Shown: positions 13,065-25,188, numbered from the stretch's first letter. The stretch: 64,000 nt of DNA from Amyloporia xantha (GCA_036971615.1 JAYKKR010000002.1:744001-808000); one strand, 5' to 3'. The notes: a model not told the origin generated them from the letters alone. Numbers and translations are program-made.

Positions 13065-13338
13065 ATTGTTCTTTCAGCTGTCGTCCTCGCTATCTGTGAT
13101 ATATATTGCTCGTGTCTTGCCCCTCTCTGTTTCTTCCTCTGTGGGTTTTGTCATCATTGCGCACTGTATTGTATCAAGGTTTTTTTTCGCATCCCAGTGT
13201 TACAAAAGGCATACGTGACGACTCGAACTTTGCTTACGGTCGGGCTTAACGGATCCACCACGCACATACTGATGATTATGATAAATGTGTTCTGTATATT
13301 CCACTCGATGTATCACCTACACGTACTATTCTATAATT

Positions 13339-16300
13339 CTAGAACCAGGACATGGCTTCATTCCAGTCCCATTTGTTGTTCCATACTCTACACAACCATG
13401 AGTGTTTGTTTGAAACATGTAGAAAGGTTGCACTCACCCAACGCCTTCCACACCAGCTGCCCCAAGAGTGTCTGCGCGTTCACCAAGAGATATCCAGTCT
13501 GGCATTGGTACGCCAGTACGTATGGGAAACAGCCGCAGTCCCTTCTCTAATGCTTCGTCTTCACAAACATACATAAGCAGCATGAGCGCGCTCTCTGCGC
13601 CTGGATGCGGATGTAGAAACATGGTTGCTGTCGCGGTCTTTCCCAAAAGTCGTCCCTTCAGATGCAAATCTTGGTTCTTAAGTACGAAGGCCGTCTTCGC
13701 ATGATGGAGTACAGACTGGAAATATGCACTACTAGGATCGCCGAGGATGATGATATTTGCCAGCTCGAGAACTCCTGTGTTGAACCTGCGAACGGCTTCT
13801 CCGTCGTCGATAATCTCTGCGTCGAGTTTGTGATATACATTGAGGCTGTGGACCATGCGCAGAGCTGCTGATAGGATGTTGCTGGAAGTTGTGTCACGCA
13901 CGACGACGACAAATGGAGCGGCGGTCAACAGGATATTGGACATCCGACCGAACGGGACGACTGCTGAGTCTTCGAAGCCAAAAACAGGCTGTATCATGGG
14001 CGAGTTAGAGATACTGATGGAAATCAGACTGCATGAACACTTGCTTTCCAAGGTCCGAGCTCGCAAGAGTATTGTAGAGCACTCGGATAATCGCTGTCGC
14101 GGGTGATCGGTATAGGAACACCATCGACTGTGAACTCCGAGGCTGAACCAAGGGCTGACCGGTGGACGTCAAAAGCTCTGACGTTGACTGTCCTTACAGA
14201 TAGTCTTGCGCCTTCTACTTTCACTATCAATTTTCCAAGCCTGATTTCGGTAAGTCATTTAACCACGCGGATCAAGCACCCGGACGACATGCTTCATCAC
14301 CTACCGACCAGGAGTCAACAGACTGCGTATTCCCCAGCCGTGCAGTGAGCCGCTCTCTGAAGGGTTTGATACGGTCAAAGTGAATGACGCGGAGGTGGCC
14401 TGCGAAGCCAGGCTCAGCGACCCGGACTCGGACTCCAAGATTGAACGCATGAATTTCCCGGACTTGATCGTTGTCGAAGACGGATGGATACCAGTGCGGC
14501 TGTCCTGGATCTTCTTGATAGCTATGAGAAAGGTCACAGGTCATCGAGACACGCTTAAACGTCAAAGGCCTCTCACGAACGTCACATTAGCTCGGGCCTC
14601 CAAGGTCTTGAGAATGCTGACGGCTTCTCGAGTATGCCATACTGGCACATTCTCGTCATCCCCTCTAATTGGCAGAAGTAGCATGGTAGATTATTTCTCC
14701 GATGTTCGTCAGAATGACCTACCCGTGGATTGCAAGAATCGGGATATCGACTAAATTCGATAGGAAGAGATCATTGTCATCGGGTGTAAGCGAGGACTCG
14801 AGGATAGCCCGCATGGATGGGTCGATAAAATGCGCTGATCTGCCCAATGCACTTCATGAACACCTGCGGCGTCCAAGAATGTGACGGACGAACCTGGACT
14901 GTGTGAGCGGAACGTACGATTCAGACTTTATGTATGCAGCAGCGGGGATCGCTGCAGACGGTACAGCAAATCTGTGAAATCGTACACCTCTCATGGAAAG
15001 ATCGCACGCACCGGCCACGACCCTGTCAGGATAGCGCGAAGCCAGGTACCATGCACCCTGGCCGCCATTAGAATGACCCATTACGAGCACACGCGTGTGC
15101 TCGGCGATCGCATATGCGTGCCAGGGCTCACGGCCTTGCAGGATGGCATACAAGGCGTCAAGCGTGCTCCATGCATCCCGCGCGCTGGGACCATGCCAGT
15201 CCAGACCCTATGTTCGAGTTCGAATGATCAAACACCGTGTGTCTCGTTGCAAGAGTCAGTGTTCTTACCCAAGCGGTACGACCTGTGGGGGCGATCACCC
15301 AGCTCCGCTTTTGGCACGGAAGGGCCTGAATCCAAAACGGCATGGCCAGGATGTCGACGCCTGCACCATCTACGGACAGAAGCGTGGTTCAATAGGTCGG
15401 GCGCTAAGGCATGCGAGAGAATCGACGCTTACGCAAAGCTAGCACGGCCGGACGAGGCTCGCCAATATTTTCTTCTTCTGGCGGTATGACGAGGAAAGCT
15501 GAAGGCATGGACGTCGCGTAGAAGTGCGATGCCTTGATGCCATCTGGCGGGAAAGTCGGAAGTAGACCACTGCTTGTGCTGCCTGATAGGCAGTGATACC
15601 CGGATCGTTGTCGACGCAGTATCAGACACGAGAGACAAGTCGAACATGATTTCTGACTGCGTGAAAGACGCGGTCTGATTCAGACGGATAGGCACTACGC
15701 GAGTCTGAGTCGGGGCAATGCGTGTCTCATTCAACAGAATAAGTCCAATCTGCACACCGCATGAGTTGGAATCTGCACTCAGTATGGAACTGTGGAAGTG
15801 ATGTACAAACTGCTCACGTCTGACTTCCCGCCAGCCGGTGAGACACTTTTCACCGTCCACCAGCCGGACACACTCCTGATCCCAACGCCTAAGGCATCGC
15901 CGAATGCCCAGCCGTCGATGAAGTCGCATGAGACGTCGTGTGAGGGTACACGGGACACCGTGTCGGTGAGTGGTTCTGCTTCTATCTCTATGGACAAGGT
16001 GACAGACAGAACGGGAACGCCGCTTCGATTTGCATTATACAGTGGATCACCGAATAGCCTGATCTTTAGGGGACAATTGTTGGATCATAGCCATGGATAA
16101 AGAGAGCGCCATACCTCATAATCTCCGCTCACAAAGAGATCGTATTTCGTGGGAGCTGCTGTAGACGGAGGAACAGGAAGGGAGACGGCATGGGCAGGAG
16201 CCCTATTCATGGCGTAGATATTTCCTGCATACCATTTTGGCACTTGGTGCTTGAGTTTGTCCATCTCATCTCCAGAAGGAATAACTGTGAAAAAGGATCC

Positions 16301-16959
16301 TTGCAGAAGTTGTACCAAGAGACGTGGGGGCTTTCCTTCGTCTAGAGTGTCTTTCACGGAGGGCGGGTACACAGTTATGGAGGTATGTAGGACCGTGTGA
16401 TGCTGCAGGGCTGCCCATCCCTCGGTTGCTCGGAGTGAGGACCATCTGGACAGATATAGTTCGATTGGGAGATGTTAACTAGATACTTATGGACAGACCT
16501 GATGTCCGGGAAGGAGACATCCAATGTACCATCCGTCTTCATCAAAGCAGTGGTCCATCCTACATTCCCACCATCTGCGTAGGATGAAGGCCACTTCTCA
16601 TTCCTATCTATGGGCTCCGACACTACAGTGTATGATTTCAGTTTCATGCCAAACGAGTAACCAGGGCAACTACTCACAGTTAAGCGGGAAGGACGGGGAC
16701 AGAAAATGCTGTTCTCTGGCTTGTATCGGGAACGGTCCCAGCACCTGAAAGAACAGCTCAGACTTGCGAAAAACACAGAGTAGATGTTTCAAACATAAGG
16801 TGACTCACATCCCACTCATCAGACACGGAGACACGCCAGTCGCGATCGGCAGACGCGTCGAACACGCGTTGTACACCATCATCCATGACCGCCAGACTCA
16901 TCTGCAGTAGAGTCAGCCTCAACACTGTACAAAGGATACCTGACCAGAGAAGTAGCATG
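13339..16959 (-). CDS. Secreted alpha/beta hydrolase, prolyl-oligopeptidase (S9)-like
   Basis: This is a long multi-exon serine hydrolase. The likely start MLLLWSGILCTVLRL gives a hydrophobic signal or anchor. A long N-terminal region follows (LGPFPIQAREQHFLSPSFPL; DLFVSGDYE), then the hydrolase domain: PTGRTAW, GLDWHGPSARDAW, the nucleophile elbow GHSNGG near 15075, an HGGDDENVPVWH strand likely to carry the acid, and PGQPHWYPSVFDND carrying the probable catalytic His. The last exon (13387-13339) ends NEAMSWF after a 50-nt intron; reading through that intron gives a false stop at 13434. Two single-base frame breaks are seen, near 15552-15554 (GAAAG on the plus strand) and near 14877-14883. 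The substrate is unknown; related genes are usually annotated as peptidases of family S9. Its start lies 190 bp from the divergent GH105-like gene, so the two may share a promoter. The gene is convergent with NOT1, 275 bp from its stop. Confidence 0.8.
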
Positions 16960-17148
16960 CTCAGGTCATATGCCTCTATATACAAATAGCGAAGGTCGCA
17001 GGTGATGGTGGGACGCAAAGGGCACGCGGTCACATTTCGTCCCCAGCCAGTGGATCGACGGACTGGTGAGTGCCCCCTGACTGCTGTCCATTGCTCCTCA
17101 AAGGCTGAAAGACAGTTTCACTGGTCCTTGAGCCTGTACTGATTTGCC

Positions 17149-18463
17149 ATGTCTGAGCACAACCTGCGTCCTGAAGTGAGGGCGTTGATTTCTCGTCTTG
17201 ACGTTCTCCTACCGCCCCTCCTGGCAACGCAGCGCTCGTCATGGGAGCAGGGGGTGACAACGCAAGCCTTCCTCGAGTGCCATTGCTTCTTTGACCAGAG
17301 GCAAACGATACAGGCCCAGCTGCCTGTTGACTTTCTGCGATACATCTACGCGTTCGTTCATGAAGCTCTAGTCCGCCAGGCCCCCGATGGACGTCTCGCA
17401 GTTCTGCTCAATGGCGATGGACCTTCTGATCCAGGGGCCGCAGACCCTGCAAGTATCGGCGAATGTCTCTATTTCCTCCTGACATACATTGAACGCCATG
17501 GCCGCAGTTTCACTCCGCCGAAATCGGCCGTCAGTGAGACATTTGCCGAGGGGGTGGACAGAATGCTTCGCTACATCATGGACGAATGTCCTCGATCTCC
17601 AGTCACCACCGACAATCCTGCAGACCAAGGGAAAGCCCCTGCTCTCTCACCGAATCGATACTGTTCAGATCTGGTCTGATACATTATACATGCTCCCTTC
17701 ATTTCTGGTCTCTGCGGCCATCTTTCACCTCACCAGACCCAACCCTCGCTATGCAAGTGGAGAGTTGCTCCGACTGGGCTTGGAGCAAATTCTGCTTGCG
17801 TCTCATGCACTGCAAGCGTTGTCTGGGGAGTGGAATCATATCTATGACCTTGCGAATTGCCAATACGTGCGGAAAGTGTTCTGGGGTGTTGGCAATGGCT
17901 GGGTATGTTGTGGGATTGTCCGTGTGGTTCGCTCAATAGTCCTCGCTGCCAGCCCTAGGAACACTGATCGCGTTACCGCGGACACCCTCGTTCAACTCTT
18001 CGAGGACGACCTGGAGTTGGGGATCCTCTTCCGCCGGTGTTATGACATGCTCTGCAGCACGATCACGGCATGCCTGAAGTACAAACGCGCGGACGGGCTG
18101 TTCCACGACGTTCTCGATGACCCTTCGACGTTCGTGGAGACAAACCTCGCGCAGCAGCTATCCTACGCCATTTTCCGCCTCTTCGACCTGCAGGACGAGC
18201 TCGCGAAATCGCCGCTGACTTCCTATTTGCCATCAAAGTTCCCACTAGCCTCGCTGGATCTAGCCTGGGAGGTGTCGGCGCAGGTCATGTATCAGGCGGC
18301 TGCGGCCAAGGTGGATGAATGGGGGTTTGTAAGAGATGTCTGTGGTAGTCCGACTTTCGATAAATCCGGGACAGCGGCAGAAGGTCAGGCTTGGGCTATT
18401 ATGATGGAGGTAGCAAGAACAGAACATCTCCAGCGCAAGCATAAAGCGGGCGACCATGATTAA
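17149..18463 (+). CDS. GH105/GH88-like unsaturated uronyl hydrolase (one apparent frameshift)
   Basis: This looks like a six-hairpin (alpha6/alpha6-barrel) glycosidase of the GH105/GH88 type, which removes unsaturated galacturonic or glucuronic acid from lyase-cut pectin or similar polymers. The first part (MSEHNLRPEVRALISRL, then RSSWEQGVTTQAFLE) and the second part (SHRIDTVQIWSDTLYMLPSF, then FWGVGNGWV) lie in different frames. Within the family, the Asp of WSDTLYM matches the catalytic Asp of the RWADxLFM motif, and GxGNGWV lines the active site. The switch lies in the run AAAGCCCC at 17632-17639; skipping one A gives a continuous protein of about 437 residues without introns. No signal peptide is evident, so action inside the cell on imported oligosaccharides is plausible. 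An MFS sugar transporter lies downstream, beyond U6. Confidence 0.78.
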
Positions 18464-18687
18464 GTTACAGTAGTACCATGTAGAAAATATATGTGTAGCC
18501 TGCGACCTGTGATAGGTTGAATGCAATACAGACATTGCGATATAACCGATTCTCATCATGGTAGAGATCAGACAATAAAAAAAAACGGGTCAAATCTAAG
18601 TAACAGAAAGAAACATCTAATAAAAGGAGCATTTATATGTGATGATATTCGCTCGCTTTCCAATGTCTGCGGTGGAAAACAAAATAA
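18464..18687. other. Convergent 3' flanks of the GH105-like gene and U6
   Basis: This is AT-rich DNA with A runs. It contains the 3' end of the GH105-like transcript (plus) and, at 18676-18687, the run whose minus-strand reading is T-rich and fits RNA polymerase III termination of U6. Confidence 0.5.
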
Positions 18688-18745
18688 ATATTGAGACCCG
18701 TAGGTCTACCACTCCGGGAAAGCGTGTCATCCTTGTGCAGGGGCC

Positions 18746-18776
<31 letters not shown>

Positions 18777-18803
18777 TTCGTATGTCACCCCGAAGGGGAC
18801 ATC
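18688..18803 (-). ncRNA. U6: U6 spliceosomal snRNA
   Basis: Read on the minus strand, the sequence has the U6 landmarks in order: a 5' stem-loop (GTCCCCTTCGGGG), the conserved AAATTGGAACGATACAGAGA containing the ACAGAGA box that pairs with the 5' splice site, the AGC triad with GATTAGCATGG, and the internal stem-loop region CCCCTGCACAAGGATGACAC. U6 forms the catalytic core of the spliceosome. The only change noted in the core is CTGCAC where many species have CTGCGC. The 3' end is set by the T-rich run after ATATTTATTTTG and is uncertain by some 20 nt. A perfect small hairpin (AGACC-TACG-GGTCT) lies just before it. No clear TATA box was recognised upstream, and no intron interrupts the core. 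Confidence 0.93.
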
Positions 18804-19082
18804 CATTGCCAATGGAGATCAAGTAGGCTGGCGTCGGTTTCGCATTTCGTGCAGCCCGCGGGTGGTATATCTCGTGACTTGCGCTACGCGTCTCAAGGGA
18901 GCGCGTTTGTGCAACTGCGGCGGTGAGTGTCGACCATATACCCATTCCCTGCTACCAAACATATCTCTTCAACCCATAATAGCAGTAACGTGCGTTTTGA
19001 GACATATATCTCCAGGGGATGTAGTAGCTCGAGACCAACCTGAGAATATTAACAGCTTGGCTCTTCGGACCTATTTGCGAAC

Positions 19083-21112
19083 ATGGCGAATGTGCACGAG
19101 CCGCATGCATTCACAGCGTATGGGTGGATCGTGTGCGCTTGGGTTCTCGTAGTGTCTTTTCAGGTGAGCTCTCTGTTCAACATATTGAATGAATACTGAC
19201 TGTTTTGCAGGTATGCTGAGTCGTGCGTTCCCTCGCTAAGCATTAACGGTTCTGCTCCAGTATGGCTACCACATCTCGTCTCTCAACCAGATACAAGCTG
19301 TCCTGACGTGCCGTGACATCGACCCAGCAGTTGATATACCCACTGTCCACTATGGCTTGCCTACCTGTATACCTATGTCTGATGCAACGTTCTCTCTCGT
19401 CACTTCAGTCTATACTGTGGGCGGTCTCGCCGGCAGCTTGGGTGCGAACGTATTGATGGACCGCTGGGGACGGAAGGGCGCGTCGCGGTTTAGCTCGCTT
19501 GTTACAGCAATTGGGGCATTGCTCATGACAGCATCGGGCTCATTGTCGCCCTTGGTAATTGGACGGTATGTTGTCTGAACGTCATAGTGAATTCTTGCAG
19601 TACATGTATGTCTCTAACGCGTTTGAGTAGGACGTTGACTGGTGTAGGAGCTGGGATTGGTCTTTGTGTTGGTCCAATCTTCTTGTCTGAAATAGCACCT
19701 CCGAAAAAGAGGGGCGCGGTGGGTGTGTCGCAAGATGTTCAGTTCTCGACGAGGCGCTCTAACCGAGACGGGTTATCACAGGCGTACTAACCCAGTTCGC
19801 AATCGTGATTGGTATCATGGTCACACAGGGGATAGGCTTGCAACTAGCGACACCTCGGCAATGGCGCTTTGTCCTCTTGTTTTCTGCAGCGCTCGCACTC
19901 GCACAACTACTCGTAAGCTCCATGATAATCGAGTCGCCTACCTGGCTGGACAGGAGCGGACTGTTGCAAGAAAAAGACAAGGCAGCGCGACGGATCTGGA
20001 AGAGTGCGCAAGTAATGCGCAGCCCAGATCGTTAGTTTTCTGTGCTTGTCGTCCGAGTCGTGCTGAACCAGGACATGATTAGTGCCAAATTACGACAGCG
20101 AAGATCCGCTTTTGAGTGTTGAAGATGCAGATGCAGATGATGACGCAGCCTATAAGGCAGACGACGACCATAATACAGCCATCTCCGTCCCTCAGCTGTT
20201 GGTAGCTTCTGAGCTACGCCGGCCTCTCACCATTGTTTGCTTCTCGATGCTCGTTCAGCAGCTATCCGGTAAGGATATATGGTTCATGGTTAAAACGATC
20301 AGCTCATGTTTGTTCTTCAGGTGTAAACGCTGGTCAGTAGATTACCGCCTATACTTGTGTTATTTCTCAACGACTTTTAGTCTTGTACTATAGTAACGAC
20401 ATTTTGTCGAAGGCTCTGCCCGACCTGGGGCCGTACATCTCATTGGGCATCACAATCGTCAACTTCTTCATGACTTCCGCGCCTATTTTCCTCATTGATG
20501 TCAGTACCGCTCACACTGTGACGGTCCGTATGTTCTAATTGCGAAGGTGCTCAGCGCCTTGGCCGGAAACAACTACTCTCAATGTCTGCGGGAGGTGCAC
20601 TGTTGTCGCTCCTCGGAGTCGGCTTCGGGTTGGACTCGGGAATGGTCGCCCTGGCCAGCATCACCATCTTGACATTCGTCGCGTATGTGATTCTCGCTCC
20701 TCTCTGATTACTGGCGGCTTTATGTCTTGACATATAGTTCCTTTGCGATTGGGATTGGACCGGTGCCTTTCGTGATGATTCCTGAGGTCTCTCCACACCA
20801 TGTAAGCTGATTTTTATTGCTCTGTGTGCTACTATTTTTTGATCCGATAACGTCGGTACCTAAGGCTGTCTCTGCGCTGTCATCCGTGGCCTTGTCTCTC
20901 AACTGTAAGTTACATGGCCATATTCGATGCTGTTTACCACACGTTGACAGCGCTTCCCAGGGATTGCAAACTTTTTGGTCGGTCTTGTCTTCCTGCCCCT
21001 TCGCAATCTGCTCTCCAATGGCGACCCGGAGAAAGAGGGCCGCGTGTTCTACGTGTTTGCTGCCATGTTGTTCTTCTGCACTTTCGTGCTTTTCCGGGTT
21101 TATAAGGGCTGA
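19083..21112 (+). CDS. MFS sugar transporter (SP family)
   Basis: This is a twelve-helix major facilitator of the sugar-porter family, importing or exporting a hexose-like substrate across the plasma membrane or vacuole. It starts at MANVHEPHAFTAYGWI (19083) and ends RVYKG. Family motifs in order: DRWGRK after helix 2, SEIAPPKKRGAVG in the loop after helix 4, IESPTWL in the central loop, QQLSGVNAVLYYSND in helix 7, DRLGRKQLLSM between helices 8 and 9, and GPVPFVMIPE in helix 10. About ten introns had to be removed; the frame closes across the junctions examined. One junction near 20020-20083 fits best with a GTGCGC donor, leaving the loop reading KMPNYDSEDP. The loop after helix 6 is long and acidic (DADADDDAAY). 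The usual C-terminal PETKG motif is absent, as in some Vps73-like members. The substrate cannot be told from sequence. Confidence 0.88.
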
Positions 21113-21268
21113 CAGGTTCGTCGTGGTGCATCACCATGGAGCTACCCTCGGTTTGTCGCTCTTCATTTGATTTTGTTGGGAACATTCTCGCATAGTATTT
21201 GTACCGATACGTGTAAGCTATATTATCAGCAGTTTCAGCGGTTTTCAATGAATTCAATCAGACTGCTT

Positions 21269-21274
21269 CACGTG
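21269..21274. promoter_or_regulatory. CACGTG E-box upstream of the CDC50 gene
   Basis: The palindrome TTCACGTGAA with a CACGTG core lies 138 bases upstream of the CDC50 start, in the short gap after the MFS gene. A second palindrome (GTGATCAC) follows near 21310. Both are only candidates for factor binding. Confidence 0.25.
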
Positions 21275-21411
21275 AATCACCACCGAACCCGCGCCGGGTG
21301 ACATGATCGTGATCACGTAAGCGCACACCGCAGTGACTGCACCGCTCACAGGCTTGTCGCAACTCTGACCGATACTACTTTCTTACCTTAACTTCGTATT
21401 ATCCCCCATTC

Positions 21412-22882
21412 ATGGCACTCTTTAGGCGCAATAGGAGGTCAGACAACGGCAATGATGAATCTGCACCGGACGCTGCGCCCAAGAAAGAGAAGGGTAGCTG
21501 GAGGCGACCTGCCAGTCAGTCCCTTTCTTACTATCGACAGTGCAGGGCTTGACCAGATGTTGTCATAGACACGGCCTTCAAACAGCAGAGATTAAAGGCC
21601 TGGCAGCCCATCTTGACCCCCAAAACCGTTCTACCTACACTCTTCATAGTCGGTATCATATTTGCACCTATAGGGGGATTGTTAATATGGGGGAGCGGTC
21701 TGGTGCGCATTCCTATTACCCCTGTCCGATGCGAGAGCTTCACGTTTGTCCCGATCATACAGGTCACCGAGATGACTTTTGACTACACTCAATGCGAGAA
21801 GCAAACCCCTTCTTCATCATCAACCGATCTTACCTGGCACAACATGACGTCGTACAGCTATCGGCTGAAGGCGTCGGACGCTCATGCGCCATACAACCCA
21901 CCCCAATTCGCCTACGTCAGCAACACCTCAAACACCTTCGTGACGCAGGGCCAGTGCTTTGTCCAATTCGACGTTCCCTACAACCTGGAGACCCCGGTGC
22001 TCCTGTACTACAAGCTCACTAACTACTACCAGAACCATCGGCGATACGTTAACAGCTACGATTCCAATCAGCTGAAGGGGCAGTATGTGAGCCCATCAAC
22101 GCTAAACAGTGGAGACTGCAAACCCCTCGCAAGGCAAGACAACAAGGCCATTTACCCATGCGGCTTGATTGCAAACTCGCTTTACAACGGTACGTATTTC
22201 CTTACATACTCACTCATTATGATCGCCCATGCGGCTGCCATCAGATACCTATTCTAATCTGACCCTGGTTAATGATACGTCAAGTACGTACGCCTTCTCC
22301 GAGTCGGGTATCGCGTGGCCAGGTGAGGCGAAGAAGTACGCTACAACGCCAGGTTACAACATCTCCGATATTGTTCCCCCGCCGAACTGGCAGGCATTGT
22401 ATCCGAACGGGTACACCGAGGAGAACCCACCGCCAGACTTGAAGAGTAACGAGCACTTCCAGAACTGGATGCGTACGGCAGGTTTGCCGACGTTCAGCAA
22501 GCTCTATGCACGGAACGACAACACCGCACTCCCGAAGGGCAGATATCAGATCACAGTCGCTTTGAGTGAGTATTGCATCATCTTCCGCCTGTATTTCCAA
22601 CAACTCCGGTTCTTTTTAGACTACCCGGTCTTGCCATATTCGGGCACGAAGTCGATCGTTATTTCGACGGTATCGTGGATAGGTGGGAAGAATCCGTTCC
22701 TTGGATGGGCGTACGTGGCTTCAGCGGCGTTGCTGGTTTTCCTCGCGATACTTGGGACGATCCGGCATCTGGTCCGACCGAGGTGGGCTACTTTTTACTC
22801 TCCTAGACTTAAGACGTATGGCTAATGCATACTGTATCACAGGAAACTGGGGGACATGTCGTTGCTATCGTGGAACCGGTGA
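21412..22882 (+). CDS. CDC50: CDC50/LEM3 family subunit of P4-ATPase phospholipid flippases
   Basis: This is the beta subunit that escorts and activates P4-ATPase lipid flippases in Golgi, endosome or plasma membrane. Five exons (21412-21514, 21569-22189, 22245-22565, 22620-22782, 22843-22882) join to 415 residues. A basic N-terminus (MALFRRNRRSDN) leads to NTAFKQQRLKAWQPILTP, the family entry motif, then the first membrane helix (VLPTLFIVGIIFAPIGGLLI). A large lumenal domain follows, with Asn-glycosylation sites and the conserved LYYKLTNYYQNHRRYVNSYD. IYPCGLIANSLYN and the second helix (AYVASAALLVFLAILGTI) come next, and a short cytosolic tail ends the protein. The cysteines expected for the lumenal disulfides are visible. 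The gene is intact and of normal length. It is convergent with the RNA cyclase gene, 380 bp apart. Confidence 0.95.
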
Positions 22883-23262
22883 AGCGCGTAGTGTCTCGTA
22901 TTTAGTGGACGTTTTATGTGTAGCAACATACAGTGGCTTCTCGCCACGGAGCCTTGCATTTCTAATGGAACATTATGCTGTATTTCCTCTCTTCGTCGCG
23001 GTCACTCGTAGATGGCTGACAGAGTAAGCTAGATTATGCTACCATAGGGCATAATATGTCTCGGCGTGTGTTGAGGTTTTCATAGATCGTCATTTGGTGT
23101 CTCAACTTTTGACGATGGTGAAAATAGCTCTGGATCAGGCTATACATAACTCGGGTCCCAAAGTCCTAATTCAAGGGCGTGGACTCAAGCTGCAGAGTTG
23201 AAATTTGGCAACCTCGGAATCGCAGACTGCTCGCGGTTGACATCAACATGAACCAGGCAATA
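22883..23262. other. Convergent intergenic gap
   Basis: This holds the 3' ends of CDC50 (plus) and the RNA cyclase gene (minus). No further gene is seen. Confidence 0.5.
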
Positions 23263-24581
23263 TCAACTAATCAGAGCGTTTGTGGTTCCCGTTGATGAGC
23301 CATCCTCCGGTGCTTTATATCCGATGCCATCACAGTGCACAAGGACCTCGCCCTCGGGCCCTTCATGTACCTCGAATTTGACGTCAGTCAGCTGCTCCGC
23401 GACCCAAATGGCGGTCCTGACATCTCAGGTGTCAGCCAAGTTGAGCTACCAAGAATAAACAAACGAACTTCGTGTGCAGAGTCAGAGGGCCTGTTTTGAC
23501 GGTAGATCTGCCTTCTGCGAGGGCGAGGATGATAATTATTTGGTCCTGGAGTGAGCAGGCCTTAAATCATGACATAAAATCAGACGCTTAAACGGCCGAC
23601 ATTACCTGCATGTATTCATCAACACACCCACCATGCGCCAGATTGCGCGCAAGCTCTTCTGCAGCTTCCCGTCCCACTTCCGCTGGATCCTTCCCCTTCG
23701 CGCCCCACGCGCTCCCGCCGAGCACGCATCCGCCCTCTGTTTCTGCCCACAGCACAATCCCGGAGCCACTCCCCACCGCTTCGGAGGGCTTCTCCCTCAC
23801 CGCTGCAATGTCGATTAGCGCAGGATCCACCCCGGCCTTGACAAGCGCGGCCGTAGCGCCGTCACGCATGGTCGTGGCGAGGTGTGCGGGGAGTCCAGCG
23901 ACATAAGCGCGGCCGGAGACAACATTTACAGGCCCGCGGTGGGTGAGGTGAACGGGAGGCAAAGGACCGCGCACGGGCTGGACGGAGACGTGGACCTCTC
24001 CGCCGCCCTTTGGATAGAAGCCACGCTTCGGGATACGCAGCTCGGGGGAGAGCCCGAAGCGCCGCTGCAGGAAGGGCAGGAAGACGTGGTGTGTGTAGTC
24101 GATTTGTGGGGCTTGCATGGCATTAGTGCCGCCCCGGAGGGTGAGATGCGTGAGTGTTGAATGTTGGGTGGACGGAGCGAAGAACAGGCAGGGGAGAGAG
24201 ACCTGGAGGAGGAGTGTGGTCGAACCGGCTGTTTGGGGATCAGCGGTGTAGTGCTCGGAGAGCCGGATAGGTCCAGGATGGAATTCGATGGTGGTCGACC
24301 CCGGTTCACAACCTGTTAAGGTGGACTGTCCGCCACATATGTCAGCGACCAGGCGGAGACCTGTCAGTGAAGTCACATTAAGTCATGGCCTGCAATAGTT
24401 GGGGCGACCTACCTGCTGCATGTTGTGGTCTGAGACCTGGAGATCGTCGGCCGTGGCGAATTTTATGAATCGTGATGGGTCGGCGGAGGAGAGCTGAGAA
24501 GGCGACTGAGTTGCGGAGGATTTGACCTCCTCCTTCAAGAACGCTCCCGTCGATCACGAGTGGTGTATCCGTCGTAGCCAT
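23263..24581 (-). CDS. RTCA: RNA 3'-terminal phosphate cyclase (RtcA type)
   Basis: The enzyme turns an RNA 3'-phosphate into a 2',3'-cyclic phosphate using ATP, and takes part in RNA end repair. Four exons (24581-24413, 24360-23606, 23545-23469, 23416-23263) give 384 residues, close to the usual 340-370. Family motifs: [17 protein letters not shown] at the N-terminus, [19 protein letters not shown] across the first intron, [27 protein letters not shown], and [20 protein letters not shown], which in the family carries the catalytic His/Asp region. Here [10 protein letters not shown] keeps the Asp/Glu pattern. In the RtcA type the nucleophilic His follows near THTQTA; here the position reads [12 protein letters not shown], so the fine alignment should be checked. 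The frame is clean throughout, unlike some neighbours. The start [12 protein letters not shown] was chosen over an ATG 27 bases upstream because it fits the family. Confidence 0.9.
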
Positions 24582-25188
24582 TGCGAGGTATGGCGACCGT
24601 CCTGTCAAAGGACGCTATTTAAGGTCAGTGAAACGACTTGGACAACCTACCAGCAAGTAATAGACTCAGATTTTATCCAGAATCCAAGAAGACTCACGAC
24701 ATACGAGGACAGTTTCGTGAACTGAATGGTACTGTCTTTCAGCAAATACCTCAAAACGGATGTGTCTGAACGCCGCTCAAGGCACCTTGTCAATCCCAAG
24801 AGTACTCCGCGGGCGCTGCTGCAAGGAATATGCCAGACGAAATGACAGAAAAGTGAACATGCTAGAGTCACTTCAGACTGAACTTATAGATGCACTGCTT
24901 TCGATACACGGCGCTTCGGATACATACACTCGAATTTGCTTCTAATGGCCGTATAAGATCTAACTGTCATGCATACGTGGGGTTTGAAGCTGAAGGATCT
25001 GAATATACACCCGATGGCAGAGGGAGGATGCTGAACAGTCGGCAGTCACGCTCGTGTACCGAAGACGACCTGTAACACGCGCTCGTCGTCGATCCTTCCA
25101 CGCGAGCTGCGAGCGCCGAGCGCGTTCACGACCACGACGACCGGCTGGACCAGGTTTTGACTTATCCCTCGTCGTTCACGTCGTCGCC
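24582..25188. other. Divergent promoter region between RTCA and HOOK
   Basis: This 0.6-kb region holds both promoters. Some short open frames occur, none supported. The part before the HOOK start (25055-25188) is rich in CG and Arg-like codons and is read as its 5' leader. Confidence 0.45.
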
